NCBI RefSeq assembly: GCF_017638545.1
Contig: NZ_CP072110.1
Location: 2,976,001-3,040,000, forward strand
Direction: 5' to 3'
DNA length: 64,000 nucleotides
Origin: Psychrosphaera ytuae
GTDB taxonomy: Bacteria > Pseudomonadota > Gammaproteobacteria > Enterobacterales > Alteromonadaceae
The notes below the pieces were generated by a model that was not told where the DNA came from, ran no database searches, and saw nothing but the letters and a program-made list of their open reading frames with translations. The position numbers and the translations under genes were made by a program. Below are positions 37,910 through 48,451 of this stretch, one piece after another. Positions within the stretch are counted from its first letter, which is position 1; each line of letters begins with the position of its first letter.

Positions 37910-38278
37910 CTAATGAACTACGTTGGGAATAGCCAGTCGGAATACTGGTATAGGAACTTGCTTGGACTCGTTGGTCGATTTATTTACAAACTCGTAAAAG
38001 CCTTCCATTGTGCCCAATTCGGTTTCCAATACGCAACCACTGGTGTAGGTGTAAGATTGGCCGGGCTCTATAATCGGCTGTTCACCGACTACACCGGCTC
38101 CCTTAACTTCTACTTTTTTACCGTTAGCATCTGTGATGAGCCAATAACGACTCATCAATTGACCTGTCTCTAATCCGTTATTAGAAATCGTAATGGTGTA
38201 AGCAAATACAAATCGGTTTTGGCTAGCATCGGTTTGTTCAGGAATGTTTCGTGAAACGACATCAATATCTATTTGCAT
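37910..38278 (-). CDS. apaG: ApaG protein
   Basis: 122 residues, the usual length. An immunoglobulin-like beta-sandwich protein; the motifs RYWLITDANGK, GVVGEQPIIEPGQSYTYTSGC and MEGFYEF are typical. The biochemical role is still unclear. It lies between rsmA and apaH in the conserved operon. Confidence 0.95.
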   Translation of the reverse strand: MQIDIDVVSRNIPEQTDASQNRFVFAYTITISNNGLETGQLMSRYWLITDANGKKVEVKGAGVVGEQPIIEPGQSYTYTSGCVLETELGTMEGFYEFVNKSTNESKQVPIPVFRLAIPNVVH

Positions 38279-38289
38279 TTGATTTACCT

Positions 38290-39138
38290 CTACGACTCTT
38301 TATTTTCACCGTACCAAATGGCGATCTTGATGTAATCATCCAAGCTCAGGTTTTCGGCTCTGAGTCCGGCATCTATCCCAAGTTCTGCCAATTGTTCAGC
38401 GGTGATGATGTTTTGTAAGCTATTACGCAGAGTTTTGCGACGTTGATTAAATGCTTCAAGACACACCGTATTTAATAGTGACGGAGCGACTTGGTTGCGT
38501 TCGTCATGAGGCTTTGGTATTAAACGAATAACTGCAGAATCGACTTTTGGTGGTGGCACAAATGATTCAGGTGGTACATCAGTTACAGGCACCGTTCGAC
38601 AGTAGTATTGGGTCATAATACTTAATCGGCCAAATGCTTTTGAATTAGGGGCTGCACACATGCGGTTTACCACTTCTTTTTGGAGCATGAAGTGCATGTT
38701 TTCGATGTGGTCCAAAAAATCGTACAAATGGAACAGCAATGGCGTCGAGATGTTGTATGGTAGATTACCAAACACTTTTAGTTTTTTGTCATCGCGAATC
38801 ACTTGGCTAAAATCAAATTGCAACGCATCCGCTTGGTAAATATTTAGTTTTTTACCAATGAAAGGGTGGGTCTTTAGGCGCTCAGCCAAATCTTTATCAA
38901 GCTCGACCACGTTCAGTAAATCAGTTCGTTCGGCAACTGGCTCTGTAATGGCACCTAGACCTGGACCGATTTCTAATACGTTATCACCTTCTTTAGGTGC
39001 AATTGCACGAACGATACGCTCGATAATGTCTTCGTCAGTTAAGAAGTTTTGACCAAATCGTTTACGGGCCTTGTGGCCTTGGTGAATGCCTTTAGCTGGG
39101 TCAAAATGTTTCTTGTTGGAAGCTTTGTATTTACTCAT
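38290..39138 (-). CDS. rsmA: 16S rRNA dimethyladenosine transferase
   Basis: 282 residues. Uses S-adenosylmethionine to dimethylate two adjacent adenines near the 3' end of 16S rRNA. The motifs [19 protein letters not shown] (SAM binding), and NLPYNIS (catalytic NLPY) are visible. It begins eight bases after pdxA, in the conserved operon. Confidence 0.96.
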   Translation of the reverse strand: MSKYKASNKKHFDPAKGIHQGHKARKRFGQNFLTDEDIIERIVRAIAPKEGDNVLEIGPGLGAITEPVAERTDLLNVVELDKDLAERLKTHPFIGKKLNIYQADALQFDFSQVIRDDKKLKVFGNLPYNISTPLLFHLYDFLDHIENMHFMLQKEVVNRMCAAPNSKAFGRLSIMTQYYCRTVPVTDVPPESFVPPPKVDSAVIRLIPKPHDERNQVAPSLLNTVCLEAFNQRRKTLRNSLQNIITAEQLAELGIDAGLRAENLSLDDYIKIAIWYGENKES

Positions 39139-39146
39139 TGAGTGGG

Positions 39147-40139
39147 TTATGCCTTTTGTTCATGAGCCATTTTTATGGCGTTTGCGATCGCTACTTCCAT
39201 GCTGCCTGTGTTGGCAGTTCCTGTACCTGCTAAATCAATTGCAGTGCCATGATCGACTGATGTTCGAATATAGGGTAAGCCTAGAGTGATATTGACGGCA
39301 TTACCAAATCCTTTAAATTTTAATACCGGCAGACCTTGGTCGTGATACATAGCCAAAACCGCGTCTGCAGAGTCTAAGTATTTAGGCTGAAATAAAGTAT
39401 CGGCAGGAAGCGGACCAATAAATTCCATGCCTTCAGCGTTAAGTGACTGGATCACAGGTTCGATGATTTCTATTTCTTCTCGGCCTAAATGTCCGCCTTC
39501 ACCGGCGTGAGGATTTAAGCCACAGACCAATACCTTTGGCTGCTTGATACCAAACTTAGTCTGTAGATCTTTGTATAAAATGGTCGCCACTTTGGTCAGG
39601 CGCTCTGGTGTAATGGCCTTGGCTACATACGCTAGAGGTATGTGAGTTGTTACTAACGCAACACGGAGCCCCTCCGTTGCCAAAAGCATTACAACATCAG
39701 ACGTATTTGAATGATTGGCAAAAAACTCAGTATGACCACTAAAAGGAATACCAGATTGGTTAATGATGCCTTTGTGCACTGGGCCTGTCACGATTGCATC
39801 AAATAGCCCATCCATGTTGCCTTGGCTAGCGGTAGTGAGTGTTTCCACTACATAATGGCCGTTTTTTTCGTTGAGTTGGCCTGCAACACAGGCCGATTCC
39901 AAGTCATGTTGAACAACAAAAAGTTGCCCTTTTTGGTGTTGCTGTGCAGTTGCTGCCGGATCAAAGTCAACCAAGCTTATCGGTAAGCCTAGTTGTTCTG
40001 CACGTTGCAGTAACATTTCTTTATCTGCTAACGCGATAAGCTGAGCAGGCCATTCCTGCTGAGCTATTTTTAAAACTAAATCAGGTCCAATGCCAGCTGG
40101 CTCGCCTGGGGTAATCGCTATTCTTGGAATAATAGACAT
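39147..40139 (-). CDS. pdxA: 4-hydroxythreonine-4-phosphate dehydrogenase
   Basis: 330 residues. NAD-dependent step of pyridoxal phosphate synthesis. The motifs [12 protein letters not shown] at the N-terminus, [16 protein letters not shown] and [11 protein letters not shown] with metal-binding residues are present. It lies five bases after surA. Confidence 0.96.
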   Translation of the reverse strand: MSIIPRIAITPGEPAGIGPDLVLKIAQQEWPAQLIALADKEMLLQRAEQLGLPISLVDFDPAATAQQHQKGQLFVVQHDLESACVAGQLNEKNGHYVVETLTTASQGNMDGLFDAIVTGPVHKGIINQSGIPFSGHTEFFANHSNTSDVVMLLATEGLRVALVTTHIPLAYVAKAITPERLTKVATILYKDLQTKFGIKQPKVLVCGLNPHAGEGGHLGREEIEIIEPVIQSLNAEGMEFIGPLPADTLFQPKYLDSADAVLAMYHDQGLPVLKFKGFGNAVNITLGLPYIRTSVDHGTAIDLAGTGTANTGSMEVAIANAIKMAHEQKA

Positions 40140-40144
40140 ACGTC

Positions 40145-41428
40145 TTATAGTGCCTCAATGTTGGCTTTACTGCGTAACTCTCGTAACCAGTTTTCTTTCT
40201 CTTCAGCAAACTTACGGTTAAACAAGATTTGATACGCGCGGTCTTTTTTACTGTCTTCAGTAGCATCCGAAGTACGTTCGTCAAGTAGCTGAACAACGTG
40301 CCAACCAAACTGAGTACGGAAAGGAGCACTAAACTGACCTGGAGATAGTTGACCTAAAGTCTCTTTAAACTGTGGAGCATAGATATCCGGGTTAGCCCAG
40401 CCTAATTCACCACCACGTGACGCCGAGCCAGGATCTTCAGAGTGCTCTTTTGCCAGTTCAGAAAAGTCAGCGTTACCCGCTTTAACATCGGCAACGAACT
40501 TTTCTAGCATTTTTTTAGCTTTTTCTTCACTTAGAATAATAGAAGGTTTTATCAAGATGTGACGAGACTTCACTTCTTTTATTTCTACGGTTTCACGTCC
40601 GCGAATGTCTAAAATTTTGATAATGTGAAAACCTGCACCCGATTTTAGTGGGCCGATGATGTCGCCTTTCTTTTGGCCTTTGACGTTTTCGGCAAATAGA
40701 CTTGGCATTTCATTAATACTTAAAAAGCCCCAGTCACCACCTTCAAGAGCTTTAGCACCACTTGAAGAGGTAATGGCGACTTGTTTAAAATCGGCGCCGC
40801 CTTCAAGTAGTTCAATAACTTTTTCGGCAACATCTTTACGAGTAGTAATGTCAGCTTGAGTGGCATCACTGTCGACGTTGATAAGGATGTGACCAATGTT
40901 GAATTCTTCTTTGCTGGTTTGTTGTTCGATGATTTCGAGTAGGGTTTTTACTTCTTGCTCAGAAATGTTCACACGACGTCTTACGTTTGCACGCATGGTT
41001 TCAGAAATTGTGATTTCACTGCGAACTTTTTCACGGTGTTGCTCAAAGTTTTCACCGCTGTCGATAACGCTCTGGCGGTACTCTTCGATGGTTTTGCCTT
41101 CGCTTTGAGCAATGTTCATCAACACTGAATCTAGCTGAGCATCACTTATTTGAATACCCATACGGCTTGCAAGTTGTAACTGCAGGCTTTCTAAAATGAG
41201 CTTTTCGATAGCCTGTGTACGCAATACGTCGTCAGTTGGTAAGCGTTGGTTTTCAATGGCTGCTTTGGCTTTAACTGAGCGTACTATGTCTCTAATTTCA
41301 CCTTCCAGTACAACACCATCATCAACAACAACAGCTACTTCATCTATCTTTTTTACATCAGCTGAAACTGCCGTTGACAGCGCAGCAGCACCAAGTAAAA
41401 GGGCGCTTAGTAGAGATTTTTTAAACAT
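40145..41428 (-). CDS. surA: Periplasmic chaperone and peptidyl-prolyl isomerase SurA
   Basis: 427 residues. A signal peptide ends near residue 23 (TAVSA). An N-terminal chaperone domain is followed by two parvulin domains (about 175-275, starting FNIGHILI, and about 285-390, starting SRHILIKP) and a C-terminal helix. It helps fold outer-membrane proteins, including the LptD made by the gene before it. Confidence 0.96.
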   Translation of the reverse strand: MFKKSLLSALLLGAAALSTAVSADVKKIDEVAVVVDDGVVLEGEIRDIVRSVKAKAAIENQRLPTDDVLRTQAIEKLILESLQLQLASRMGIQISDAQLDSVLMNIAQSEGKTIEEYRQSVIDSGENFEQHREKVRSEITISETMRANVRRRVNISEQEVKTLLEIIEQQTSKEEFNIGHILINVDSDATQADITTRKDVAEKVIELLEGGADFKQVAITSSSGAKALEGGDWGFLSINEMPSLFAENVKGQKKGDIIGPLKSGAGFHIIKILDIRGRETVEIKEVKSRHILIKPSIILSEEKAKKMLEKFVADVKAGNADFSELAKEHSEDPGSASRGGELGWANPDIYAPQFKETLGQLSPGQFSAPFRTQFGWHVVQLLDERTSDATEDSKKDRAYQILFNRKFAEEKENWLRELRSKANIEAL

Positions 41429-41440
41429 ACAATCTTCTCA

Positions 41441-43702
41441 TTATTTGGTAATTAGGTATGGGCGGCGATAAGCAAATATGCTGTCTGAGAACAGTTTGGA
41501 AATATCCGAAACTACCTCTCCACCCAAACCTTGGAATCTAAAGTTAATACCGATGCCATTTTCGTATTGTACTAGGCCATCGTTGTCGAAGTCAGTTCTG
41601 TTTAAATCGAGCACAACTTGGCGTTGTGCAGAGACTTGTACGCTCCAACAGCAAGAGCGGTACTCAAAGCCAATAACACCATCTAAGTTGATGTCTCGCT
41701 CTGAGTCATAGTGATAACTTGCAGCTACCGACCATTGGTCGTTTAATTTGTAACTACCGAATAAACCAGTCTGGTTAATAGTGGTATTTGCCACATCGCG
41801 AACATATCGGTGGTTAATTTGAAGGTTTTTATCCTCGTCCAACCAATAATCGAGGGCGATAAAGCCACTGTTGGCTTTTTTGGACGTGCGGTCATACAAA
41901 ATACCGCCGTCTATTTGCCAATTGTCTGATAGTTGTCCAAACACTTCTATTGCAAGTGCAGGCTTTGAGTCGACCTCTTGTGTATTAGTTCCCGCAAGAT
42001 CTATTTTATCGTCTAACTCGTGTACTTGAGCAACACCCAGTCTGAATATTTCTTGGTTGTTCTGGTTAAATATACTACTTGAAACACCGAGAGTAACTTG
42101 ATTAAGCGCCTCTATGCGATCAATGCTCGAAAAGGTCTGGCTTCTAAAAAGAGCAAAGTAGTCTTCTTTTAGGCGTTGAGAGTCGTACAAATTAATTTGT
42201 GATTGATCTGACTCTTCAATGTACAGATATTGTATTTTAGGCTCTAACGTTTGACGAACGTCTTCACCAAAATAGCGTCCAAACTTTTCGAAGTTTAATC
42301 CTGCTAATAATCGAAACTTTCCTACGCCTCGGTCGACCGTTTGTGTTTCATCTCGATCTTGGAATTGCTGGCGGTAATGGGTAGCTAAGTACGAGGCTGA
42401 AGCTTCAAATTGAAATGCTGGCTGATGGTAGTTAAAACGAAGCTCCGGTTCAATGTGACTTCTGAACACTTGGTGTTCGTTAACAAACTCGTTCTCAAAC
42501 TGAGTAAAGCTAGAGCGAACCCCAAACCCAAAGCCATTTACTGAAGAAAATGTATTCCAGTCTAACTCTAATTGAGCCGGGACTTTGTATGATGGTGAGT
42601 GCAGACCTAATTCAACGATATTTTGGCTCAGTAAACGGGCTGAAAACTGTTCTGTTTGATAACTCAATTGCGCCAAGTTATTAAGGTGGGTATCCGCTTG
42701 GTGGTGATAATCACTATTGAAGTCACTGATGTAACCGTAGTCACTTAGCTCGGTCCATTGTAGTTGAAACATCCAATTATCTGACCAATAAGACTGATGT
42801 TGAACGAAGCTTAAGTAGCGCTCTTCAAGCTCAGGTAGTTCGTCATCCTCGTTCATGTATTCGAGTTGAAGTAAATTGTCGGAATGCTCTGACAAGTATC
42901 GACTGTTTACTTTCCACAGCCAACCTCGCTCTGACATGAAAGAAGGTGTAAACGTCATGTCGTAATTAGGTGCAAAATTTAAATATATTGGCTGCGAATA
43001 ATAAGCACCTAGCCTAGAGTTACTACCTAGTTTTGGAAATAGCAGGCCGCTTTTGCGCTTGTCGGTAATAGGGAAGGTTACATAAGGGAGATACAAAACT
43101 GGAATGTCTGCGATTTTAAATACCGTATTCCACGCTTCTCCCCAGCCTTCCTCTTGACTGATATTTATTTCACTGGAAGAAAATAACCAGCTTGGGTCTT
43201 CACCTGGACAGGTAGTAAACGTGGCTTCAGTTAACGACAGCTCGTTGATACCGTCAATATTAAAAGACTCAGCAGTACCACGCCCGGCATTAAATCCGAG
43301 CTGGTACTCAGCATTAACGAGTTTGAAGTCTTTATTTTTCTCATCAATGAAAATTGATTCGCCTTCAACCGTAGCGGCAGAAGAGTTGAGCTTAACGTTA
43401 CCTTCGGCTAGAAACTGAGATTGTTTTTCTTTATAAACTGCTTGATTTGCCAGTACAGTTTGGCTTTGCTGATAAATAACGACATTGCCTTTAAAAGTGA
43501 TTTGCTCACCGTGAACGACATCGTTTTCATCGCTTTCGACAATGATGGTATCCTTGGGAAGGTTTAATTTCTTTAGGAATGGGTTCTGTTTTTGCTGGGT
43601 TTTTTCTAAATCAGCAAGTTGGCACTGGTAATTGGCGGCGGCTGCGCTAGAGAAAATACACAGAAGCGTCACACCGATTGAAGATAATAAACTCAGTTTC
43701 AA
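41441..43702 (-). CDS. lptD: LPS-assembly protein LptD
   Basis: 753 residues, start TTG giving MKLSLLSS. A signal peptide (about 1-22) is followed by the N-terminal OstA-like jelly-roll (about 55-170) and the large beta-barrel. Cysteines after the signal peptide (CQL and TCPG) and the adjacent pair SCCW near the C-terminus fit the LptD disulfide pattern. It places lipopolysaccharide in the outer leaflet together with LptE. It heads the operon and diverges from djlA. Confidence 0.95.
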   Translation of the reverse strand: MKLSLLSSIGVTLLCIFSSAAAANYQCQLADLEKTQQKQNPFLKKLNLPKDTIIVESDENDVVHGEQITFKGNVVIYQQSQTVLANQAVYKEKQSQFLAEGNVKLNSSAATVEGESIFIDEKNKDFKLVNAEYQLGFNAGRGTAESFNIDGINELSLTEATFTTCPGEDPSWLFSSSEINISQEEGWGEAWNTVFKIADIPVLYLPYVTFPITDKRKSGLLFPKLGSNSRLGAYYSQPIYLNFAPNYDMTFTPSFMSERGWLWKVNSRYLSEHSDNLLQLEYMNEDDELPELEERYLSFVQHQSYWSDNWMFQLQWTELSDYGYISDFNSDYHHQADTHLNNLAQLSYQTEQFSARLLSQNIVELGLHSPSYKVPAQLELDWNTFSSVNGFGFGVRSSFTQFENEFVNEHQVFRSHIEPELRFNYHQPAFQFEASASYLATHYRQQFQDRDETQTVDRGVGKFRLLAGLNFEKFGRYFGEDVRQTLEPKIQYLYIEESDQSQINLYDSQRLKEDYFALFRSQTFSSIDRIEALNQVTLGVSSSIFNQNNQEIFRLGVAQVHELDDKIDLAGTNTQEVDSKPALAIEVFGQLSDNWQIDGGILYDRTSKKANSGFIALDYWLDEDKNLQINHRYVRDVANTTINQTGLFGSYKLNDQWSVAASYHYDSERDINLDGVIGFEYRSCCWSVQVSAQRQVVLDLNRTDFDNDGLVQYENGIGINFRFQGLGGEVVSDISKLFSDSIFAYRRPYLITK

Positions 43703-43898
43703 ATTACAGTAAACCTATTAAGTTGCTTGTTGCCAGAGGCATGAAATATGCTCGTGAAATATGCTAATAACGCTGGCAGAAAAATAAATATTAGTAACTG
43801 ATGAATTCTATACGAATTTTTTGCGATATACTACGTATCACAGCTTGGCAAGCAGTATTTTATTGACCAATTTTTAGAACAGATTGAAGTAGGACGTT

Positions 43899-44774
43899 GT
43901 GATAGGAAAAATAGCAGGTACAGTCTTTGGTTATTTATTGATTCGACACGTGATTGGGGCAATTGTTGGATGTGCGATTGGCCACTTATTTGATCAGGCC
44001 TTACAAAGGATCAAAGACAAGGGAAATGTCGAGGCGTTTTTAGTCGGTTCTGACGGCAAACAGTCGATCTTTTTTTACACAACGTTTTCGGTTATGGGCC
44101 ATGTAGCTAAGGCTAGTGGCAGAGTCACACCAGAACACATCCAAACCGCAACGGATTTTATGGCGCAGATGCGCTTATCACCAAGTCAAATTGAAGAGGC
44201 CAAAAGCGCTTTTCGCGAAGGTAAGTTACTTGGTTTCCCTCTGAAAAAGAAGCTCAACCAATTTAAATCACAGTTTGGTGATCGAAAAGACTTGTGCCAG
44301 TTTTTTCTAGAGATTCAAATTCAAACAGCTTACTGCGACGCTGTATTAGAACAAGCTGAATATGAGTTACTTGAAAAAGTAGCTAAGCAGCTCGGCTTTA
44401 ACCAAAGAAGCTTGAAGCAACTCATTGCGATGTGGGAAGCAGAAATTCGCTTTCAACAATACAAAAAAGCGCAACAAGAAAAATACAAAAAGTACGATCG
44501 CAGGCAGCAATACCGAGAGCATCAAGAACACCAGCAGCAACGCCAAGCTGCCTCAGAAGAGCCGAGTTTGCTCGATGCTTATGCAGTGCTAGGCGTTTCG
44601 GAGCGGGATTCAAGTCGCGATATAAAGCGAGCTTATAAAAAGTTAATGGCTCAAAATCATCCAGATAAGCTGGTCGCTAAGGGCCTGCCACCAGAAATGA
44701 TGGAAGTGGCAAAACAAAAAACGCAGGACATTCAAGCAGCTTACGAAATCGTAAAAAAAGCCCGCAAACTATAA
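43899..44774 (+). CDS. djlA: Co-chaperone DjlA
   Basis: 291 residues with a GTG start. One N-terminal membrane segment (about 5-28, glycine-rich), a TerB-like helical middle region (about 55-165), a Gln/Arg-rich linker, and a C-terminal J domain (about 225-288) with the HPD motif in AQNHPDKL. It stimulates DnaK at the inner membrane. Its place opposite lptD is conserved. Confidence 0.94.
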   Translation: MIGKIAGTVFGYLLIRHVIGAIVGCAIGHLFDQALQRIKDKGNVEAFLVGSDGKQSIFFYTTFSVMGHVAKASGRVTPEHIQTATDFMAQMRLSPSQIEEAKSAFREGKLLGFPLKKKLNQFKSQFGDRKDLCQFFLEIQIQTAYCDAVLEQAEYELLEKVAKQLGFNQRSLKQLIAMWEAEIRFQQYKKAQQEKYKKYDRRQQYREHQEHQQQRQAASEEPSLLDAYAVLGVSERDSSRDIKRAYKKLMAQNHPDKLVAKGLPPEMMEVAKQKTQDIQAAYEIVKKARKL

Positions 44775-44795
44775 AGCTTTATTGGGTGGGCTGGA

Positions 44796-45752
44796 TTACA
44801 TTCCTACCGTGTGAAGAAAACCGTAGATTTCTTTAACGACTCGACGTTCTTGACCGTAGTAGTCGTAATAGCTGTTGAGTTTGCGTTGTCTAAAGTCGGT
44901 TTTGAAGTTCTTTCGAGCGACTTTTCTGCGCCATTCAAAATTATCCTCTAACCAACGATTGTCCCACGCCTGGCGTAAATCAAGTACCGGAAAATCCGTG
45001 AGGCTGATTGCTTCAGCAAAATTTCGATTGGCAGTTTGACCAAGCGCGTGACCGCTTAACATGACCAATGCGTCAGGGCGAGGTACTTTTTGCTCTGCAA
45101 TTAGGTCGACAAGTAACGGACAAGATTTACCCTCACACACCATCAGATAAAAGCCAGGGAATTGCCCTGCAAACTCTACTGCAGCCGCTACACGCTGTTG
45201 CAAATCTAACGCGATTTGGCCCATTGTTTGAGTGGTAAGCGCAAGGTTTTGCGAGGACACTTTTTGAATTTGTTCCGAAGGCGCTTCTTGAGAGGTATCG
45301 CTAGGTGCTGCAGGTTGACTCTCACCTGTTACTGTTGGTGCGCTATCTACTGAGGATTGTGCCGATTCATCAGACAAAACAATGTTAGCTTGCTGAATGT
45401 CTTCGTAATGAGGTGTCGTAAGCAATACATTTGTCCAGCCGTAATCATTTAGCGTTTGATACAAGTTACTTAGGGCTGCTTGTTTTAAAATACCCTGGCT
45501 GAAATCTGGTATTAAAAACGCTACACCTTTTGGAATACCAGTGGTTTGTTCCTTTACAAGAGCAATAAAGGCTTGCTCTTGAGCTGTTTGGAGTGTTTGA
45601 ATTTGATGATCAGGTAAGAACCGTTGTAAATCTTGGTATAGCCATTCAGCGTGTTGTGTAGGGACTTGTAATGGCGCATTATTGCTTCGAGTTTCGACAG
45701 CAAAAAACATTAAACTAATCAGCAAAAATGTTTTTAACACGCTAAAATACAT
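44796..45752 (-). CDS. DUF3530 family exported protein
   Basis: 318 residues from ATG 45752; a TTG 24 bases upstream is in frame. A signal peptide-like N-terminus (about 1-21) is followed by an alpha/beta-hydrolase-like domain (GVAFLIPDFSQG, LVMLSGHALGQ) with a low-complexity insert rich in Ser, Pro and Gln near the middle. The usual hydrolase nucleophile elbow is not obvious. Function unknown. It converges on djlA. Confidence 0.75.
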   Translation of the reverse strand: MYFSVLKTFLLISLMFFAVETRSNNAPLQVPTQHAEWLYQDLQRFLPDHQIQTLQTAQEQAFIALVKEQTTGIPKGVAFLIPDFSQGILKQAALSNLYQTLNDYGWTNVLLTTPHYEDIQQANIVLSDESAQSSVDSAPTVTGESQPAAPSDTSQEAPSEQIQKVSSQNLALTTQTMGQIALDLQQRVAAAVEFAGQFPGFYLMVCEGKSCPLLVDLIAEQKVPRPDALVMLSGHALGQTANRNFAEAISLTDFPVLDLRQAWDNRWLEDNFEWRRKVARKNFKTDFRQRKLNSYYDYYGQERRVVKEIYGFLHTVGM

Positions 45753-45867
45753 AATAAATCTCAATACTTGGCTCAACTCGTTAATATTTATCGGCAGAAT
45801 GAAAAAATTCTGAAACCATTTTAATAATAGCGCGTATACCTCTCGTTATATTAAAGAAGAGAACATA

Positions 45868-46947
45868 ATGAAGTACACAAATAATCCAGATTTTAGTCAC
45901 CAACAAAAAGACAAAATAGGAGTATTGTTTACCAATCTTGGTACTCCTGATGCGCCTACGCCAGGCGCTTTAAAGCCCTATTTGAAAGAGTTTTTGTCTG
46001 ATCCTAGAGTGGTAGAGGTGCCTAGAGTTATTTGGTGGATGGTGCTAAACGGGGTTATTTTACCGTTTCGCTCAAGGCGTTCTGCGGGAGCATACAAAAC
46101 AGTTTGGACCGAGCGCGGCTCACCATTGATGTTCAATACTGAAGCGATATCTAACGGTGTGGCTAAGAGGTTAGAAAATCGCTCGGACATTATCGTTGAT
46201 TTCGCAATGCGATATGGCAATCCGTCAATAGAAAGTAAACTAACAGGCTTGTTAAATCGCGGAGCCAGAAAAGTTGTCGTTGTGCCTTTGTACCCGCAAT
46301 ACTCCGCAACAACAACCGCATCGACATTTGATGCAGTAGCTGAAGTTCTTCGCAAAACCAGATTTATTCCAGAGCTTCGCTTTGTAAATCACTATACCGA
46401 CTCAGAAAAGTGGCTCAATGCTTTGGTTAATAAAGTTAAAGCTCACTGGCAGGAACATGGCCGAGCCGACAAATTAATCTTTTCGTATCACGGGATTCCG
46501 GCCCGCTATTGGCATAATGGCGACCCTTACGCTTGTCAATGCCACAAAACCTCTCGTCTGTTAGCTGAACGACTCGGGTTAGACAAAGACGAATACATGA
46601 CTTGTTTTCAATCGCGCTTTGGCAAAGAAGAATGGGTAAAACCATACCTAGATGAAACTCTAAAAGGATTACCTGAACAAGGGGTGAAATCCGTTCAAGT
46701 TATGTGCCCTGGTTTTTCTGCTGATTGTTTGGAAACGATTGAAGAAATCGGCGAAGAGAATCACGAATACTTTATGGAAGCTGGGGGGCAGCGTTACGAA
46801 TATATCGAGTGTCTAAATGATGACAAAGGTCATATCGATGCTTTGGTAGATATCGTTGAACAGCAAATCTCTGGTTGGGAGATTAACGCTGACACTAAGT
46901 TGCGTCATCAGCGTGCTGAACAAGTACGATTAAATAAGTCAAAATAA
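45868..46947 (+). CDS. hemH: Ferrochelatase
   Basis: 359 residues. Inserts iron into protoporphyrin IX in the last step of haem synthesis. Motifs: LFTNLGTPDAP at the N-terminus, FSYHGIP with the catalytic histidine, and CPGFSADCLETIEEI with the conserved glutamates. Its stop codon overlaps the first MetJ box of the downstream gene. Confidence 0.96.
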   Translation: MKYTNNPDFSHQQKDKIGVLFTNLGTPDAPTPGALKPYLKEFLSDPRVVEVPRVIWWMVLNGVILPFRSRRSAGAYKTVWTERGSPLMFNTEAISNGVAKRLENRSDIIVDFAMRYGNPSIESKLTGLLNRGARKVVVVPLYPQYSATTTASTFDAVAEVLRKTRFIPELRFVNHYTDSEKWLNALVNKVKAHWQEHGRADKLIFSYHGIPARYWHNGDPYACQCHKTSRLLAERLGLDKDEYMTCFQSRFGKEEWVKPYLDETLKGLPEQGVKSVQVMCPGFSADCLETIEEIGEENHEYFMEAGGQRYEYIECLNDDKGHIDALVDIVEQQISGWEINADTKLRHQRAEQVRLNKSK

Positions 46948-46977
46948 ACGTTTGGACGTCTATAAGTTTAAACGTCC
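46946..46977. promoter_or_regulatory. Putative MetJ operator (four tandem met boxes) before metT
   Basis: Four adjacent eight-base units AAACGTTT, GGACGTCT, ATAAGTTT and AAACGTCC match the MetJ box AGACGTCT at 6, 7, 5 and 6 positions. They end 52 bases before the metT start. MetJ with S-adenosylmethionine binds such tandem boxes. Confidence 0.75.
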
Positions 46978-47029
46978 TTGTGTTAAATTTGGCTTTTGAT
47001 TTTGAAATGATGCTTTGAAAGGGAGCCAA

Positions 47030-48358
47030 ATGACTAATCAATCACAGTCGGGCTGGGCGCTATTACCGCTTGGCCTTTTTATTTTATTGTTTTTGGGAAC
47101 TGGGATTTATTTACAGTCTCAAGGCGTTGAGTACGCGTTTTATCAATTACCGGCTCCTGTCGCTATCATCCCAGCCTTGCTGTTGGCCTTGTACTTTAAC
47201 CGCGTTTTAGCCCCAACGAAGCACAATTTAGAAGACAGTATCTCTTTGTTGATCAAAGGTATGGGTAACAATAACGTTATGACCATGTGTTTGATATATC
47301 TGTTAGCCGGAGCATTTGCATCTGTAGCAAAGCAAACAGGTGGTGTGGATGCGGTGGTTAATTTGGGTTTAGGTGTTATTCCTAGCGCGTATTTAGTCGC
47401 AGGGTTATTTGTCATTTCTGCCATTGTTGCCACTGCGATGGGAACCTCAATGGGGACCATTGGTGCCGTTGCGCCAATTGCGTTTGGTGTCGTTGAAGTC
47501 ACCTCTCTCGATCCTGCACTGATGGCTGGTGCAATAGTCGGTGGTGCTATGTTTGGTGACAATTTGAGTTTTATCTCAGATACCACGATTGCTTCTACCA
47601 AAACACAGGGGGCAGAGTTAAAGGATAAGTTTAAAGAAAACCTAATTTTTGCCCTTCCTTCTGCATTAATCGTTTTAGCTGTATATATTTTTTACAGTAG
47701 CTCAGCGGTTCCGACAGACTTAAGCAATGAACCTGCAAATACATTATTGGCTCTACCGTACTTCTTTATCATTGTTTTGGCGGTATTAGGGTTAAACGTA
47801 TTCGTTGTATTACTTTTAGGCATTGTGCTATCAGCATTGTTTGGCTTTGCTGTTGCGGATTATCAGATTGCTAATGTTGGTAAAGATATCTACGCAGGCT
47901 TTGCCAATATGCAAGAAATCTTCTTGTTGAGCTTATTAGTAGGCGGTCTTAGTGAGTTGATGCGTCACCAAGGGGGACTCAACTTTTTAGTTAGCCACAT
48001 TAATAGCGCTTTGTCGAAAGTGTCTAAATCTGGACTTTATTTCAAAAATCAGTTTGCCATCGCTAGTCTTGGGTTGTTAACTAACTCGGCAATTGCCAAC
48101 AATACAGTCGCGATTATTGTGTCGGGTGATTCAGCTAAAAAATTGGCTGAGCAGGCTGATATCGAGCCTAGACGCAGTGCTAGTTTGTTAGATATCTTCA
48201 GCTGTATTACCCAAGGGTTAGTTCCTTTTGGTGCACAGGCGTTACTTGCAGCGGCAACCTTTGGTATTTCACCGATTCAAGTGGTCAGTAACGTTTGGTA
48301 TTGCATGGTACTGTTTGTGATCAGCATATTGGTTATGATCATCCGAACTAAACGATAA
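47030..48358 (+). CDS. metT: NhaC-family transporter, probable methionine transporter MetT
   Basis: 442 residues from ATG 47030, with AAGGGAG six bases upstream; a TTG at 47015 is in frame. About 11 membrane segments with the NhaC-family pattern (GTSMGTIGAVAPIA, GAMFGDNLSFISDTTIA, SNAIANNTVAIIVSG-like). The family includes Na+/H+ antiporters and MetT, a predicted methionine transporter of marine gammaproteobacteria identified by MetJ or SAM control. The MetJ boxes upstream make methionine uptake the better call. Confidence 0.82.
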   Translation: MTNQSQSGWALLPLGLFILLFLGTGIYLQSQGVEYAFYQLPAPVAIIPALLLALYFNRVLAPTKHNLEDSISLLIKGMGNNNVMTMCLIYLLAGAFASVAKQTGGVDAVVNLGLGVIPSAYLVAGLFVISAIVATAMGTSMGTIGAVAPIAFGVVEVTSLDPALMAGAIVGGAMFGDNLSFISDTTIASTKTQGAELKDKFKENLIFALPSALIVLAVYIFYSSSAVPTDLSNEPANTLLALPYFFIIVLAVLGLNVFVVLLLGIVLSALFGFAVADYQIANVGKDIYAGFANMQEIFLLSLLVGGLSELMRHQGGLNFLVSHINSALSKVSKSGLYFKNQFAIASLGLLTNSAIANNTVAIIVSGDSAKKLAEQADIEPRRSASLLDIFSCITQGLVPFGAQALLAAATFGISPIQVVSNVWYCMVLFVISILVMIIRTKR

Positions 48359-48381
48359 CACGGCAAGTCATTTCCAAATAA

Positions 48382-48411
48382 AAAAGGGCCTCTTGAGGCC
48401 CTTTTGTTTTG
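48382..48411. terminator. Bidirectional terminator between metT and the aminotransferase gene
   Basis: AAAAGGGCCT/AGGCCCTTTT with a CTTG loop, between convergent genes, and T-rich on both strands. Confidence 0.9.
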
Positions 48412-48451
48412 TTGTATAAAAACTAAAGTTCAGTGAGTATAAGCGTTAGGC

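Noticed and set aside
43703..43898. Possible sigma-E promoter before lptD
   Set aside because: The operon is sigma-E controlled in enteric bacteria, but I could not find a convincing GGAACTT-type -35 box in this gap.
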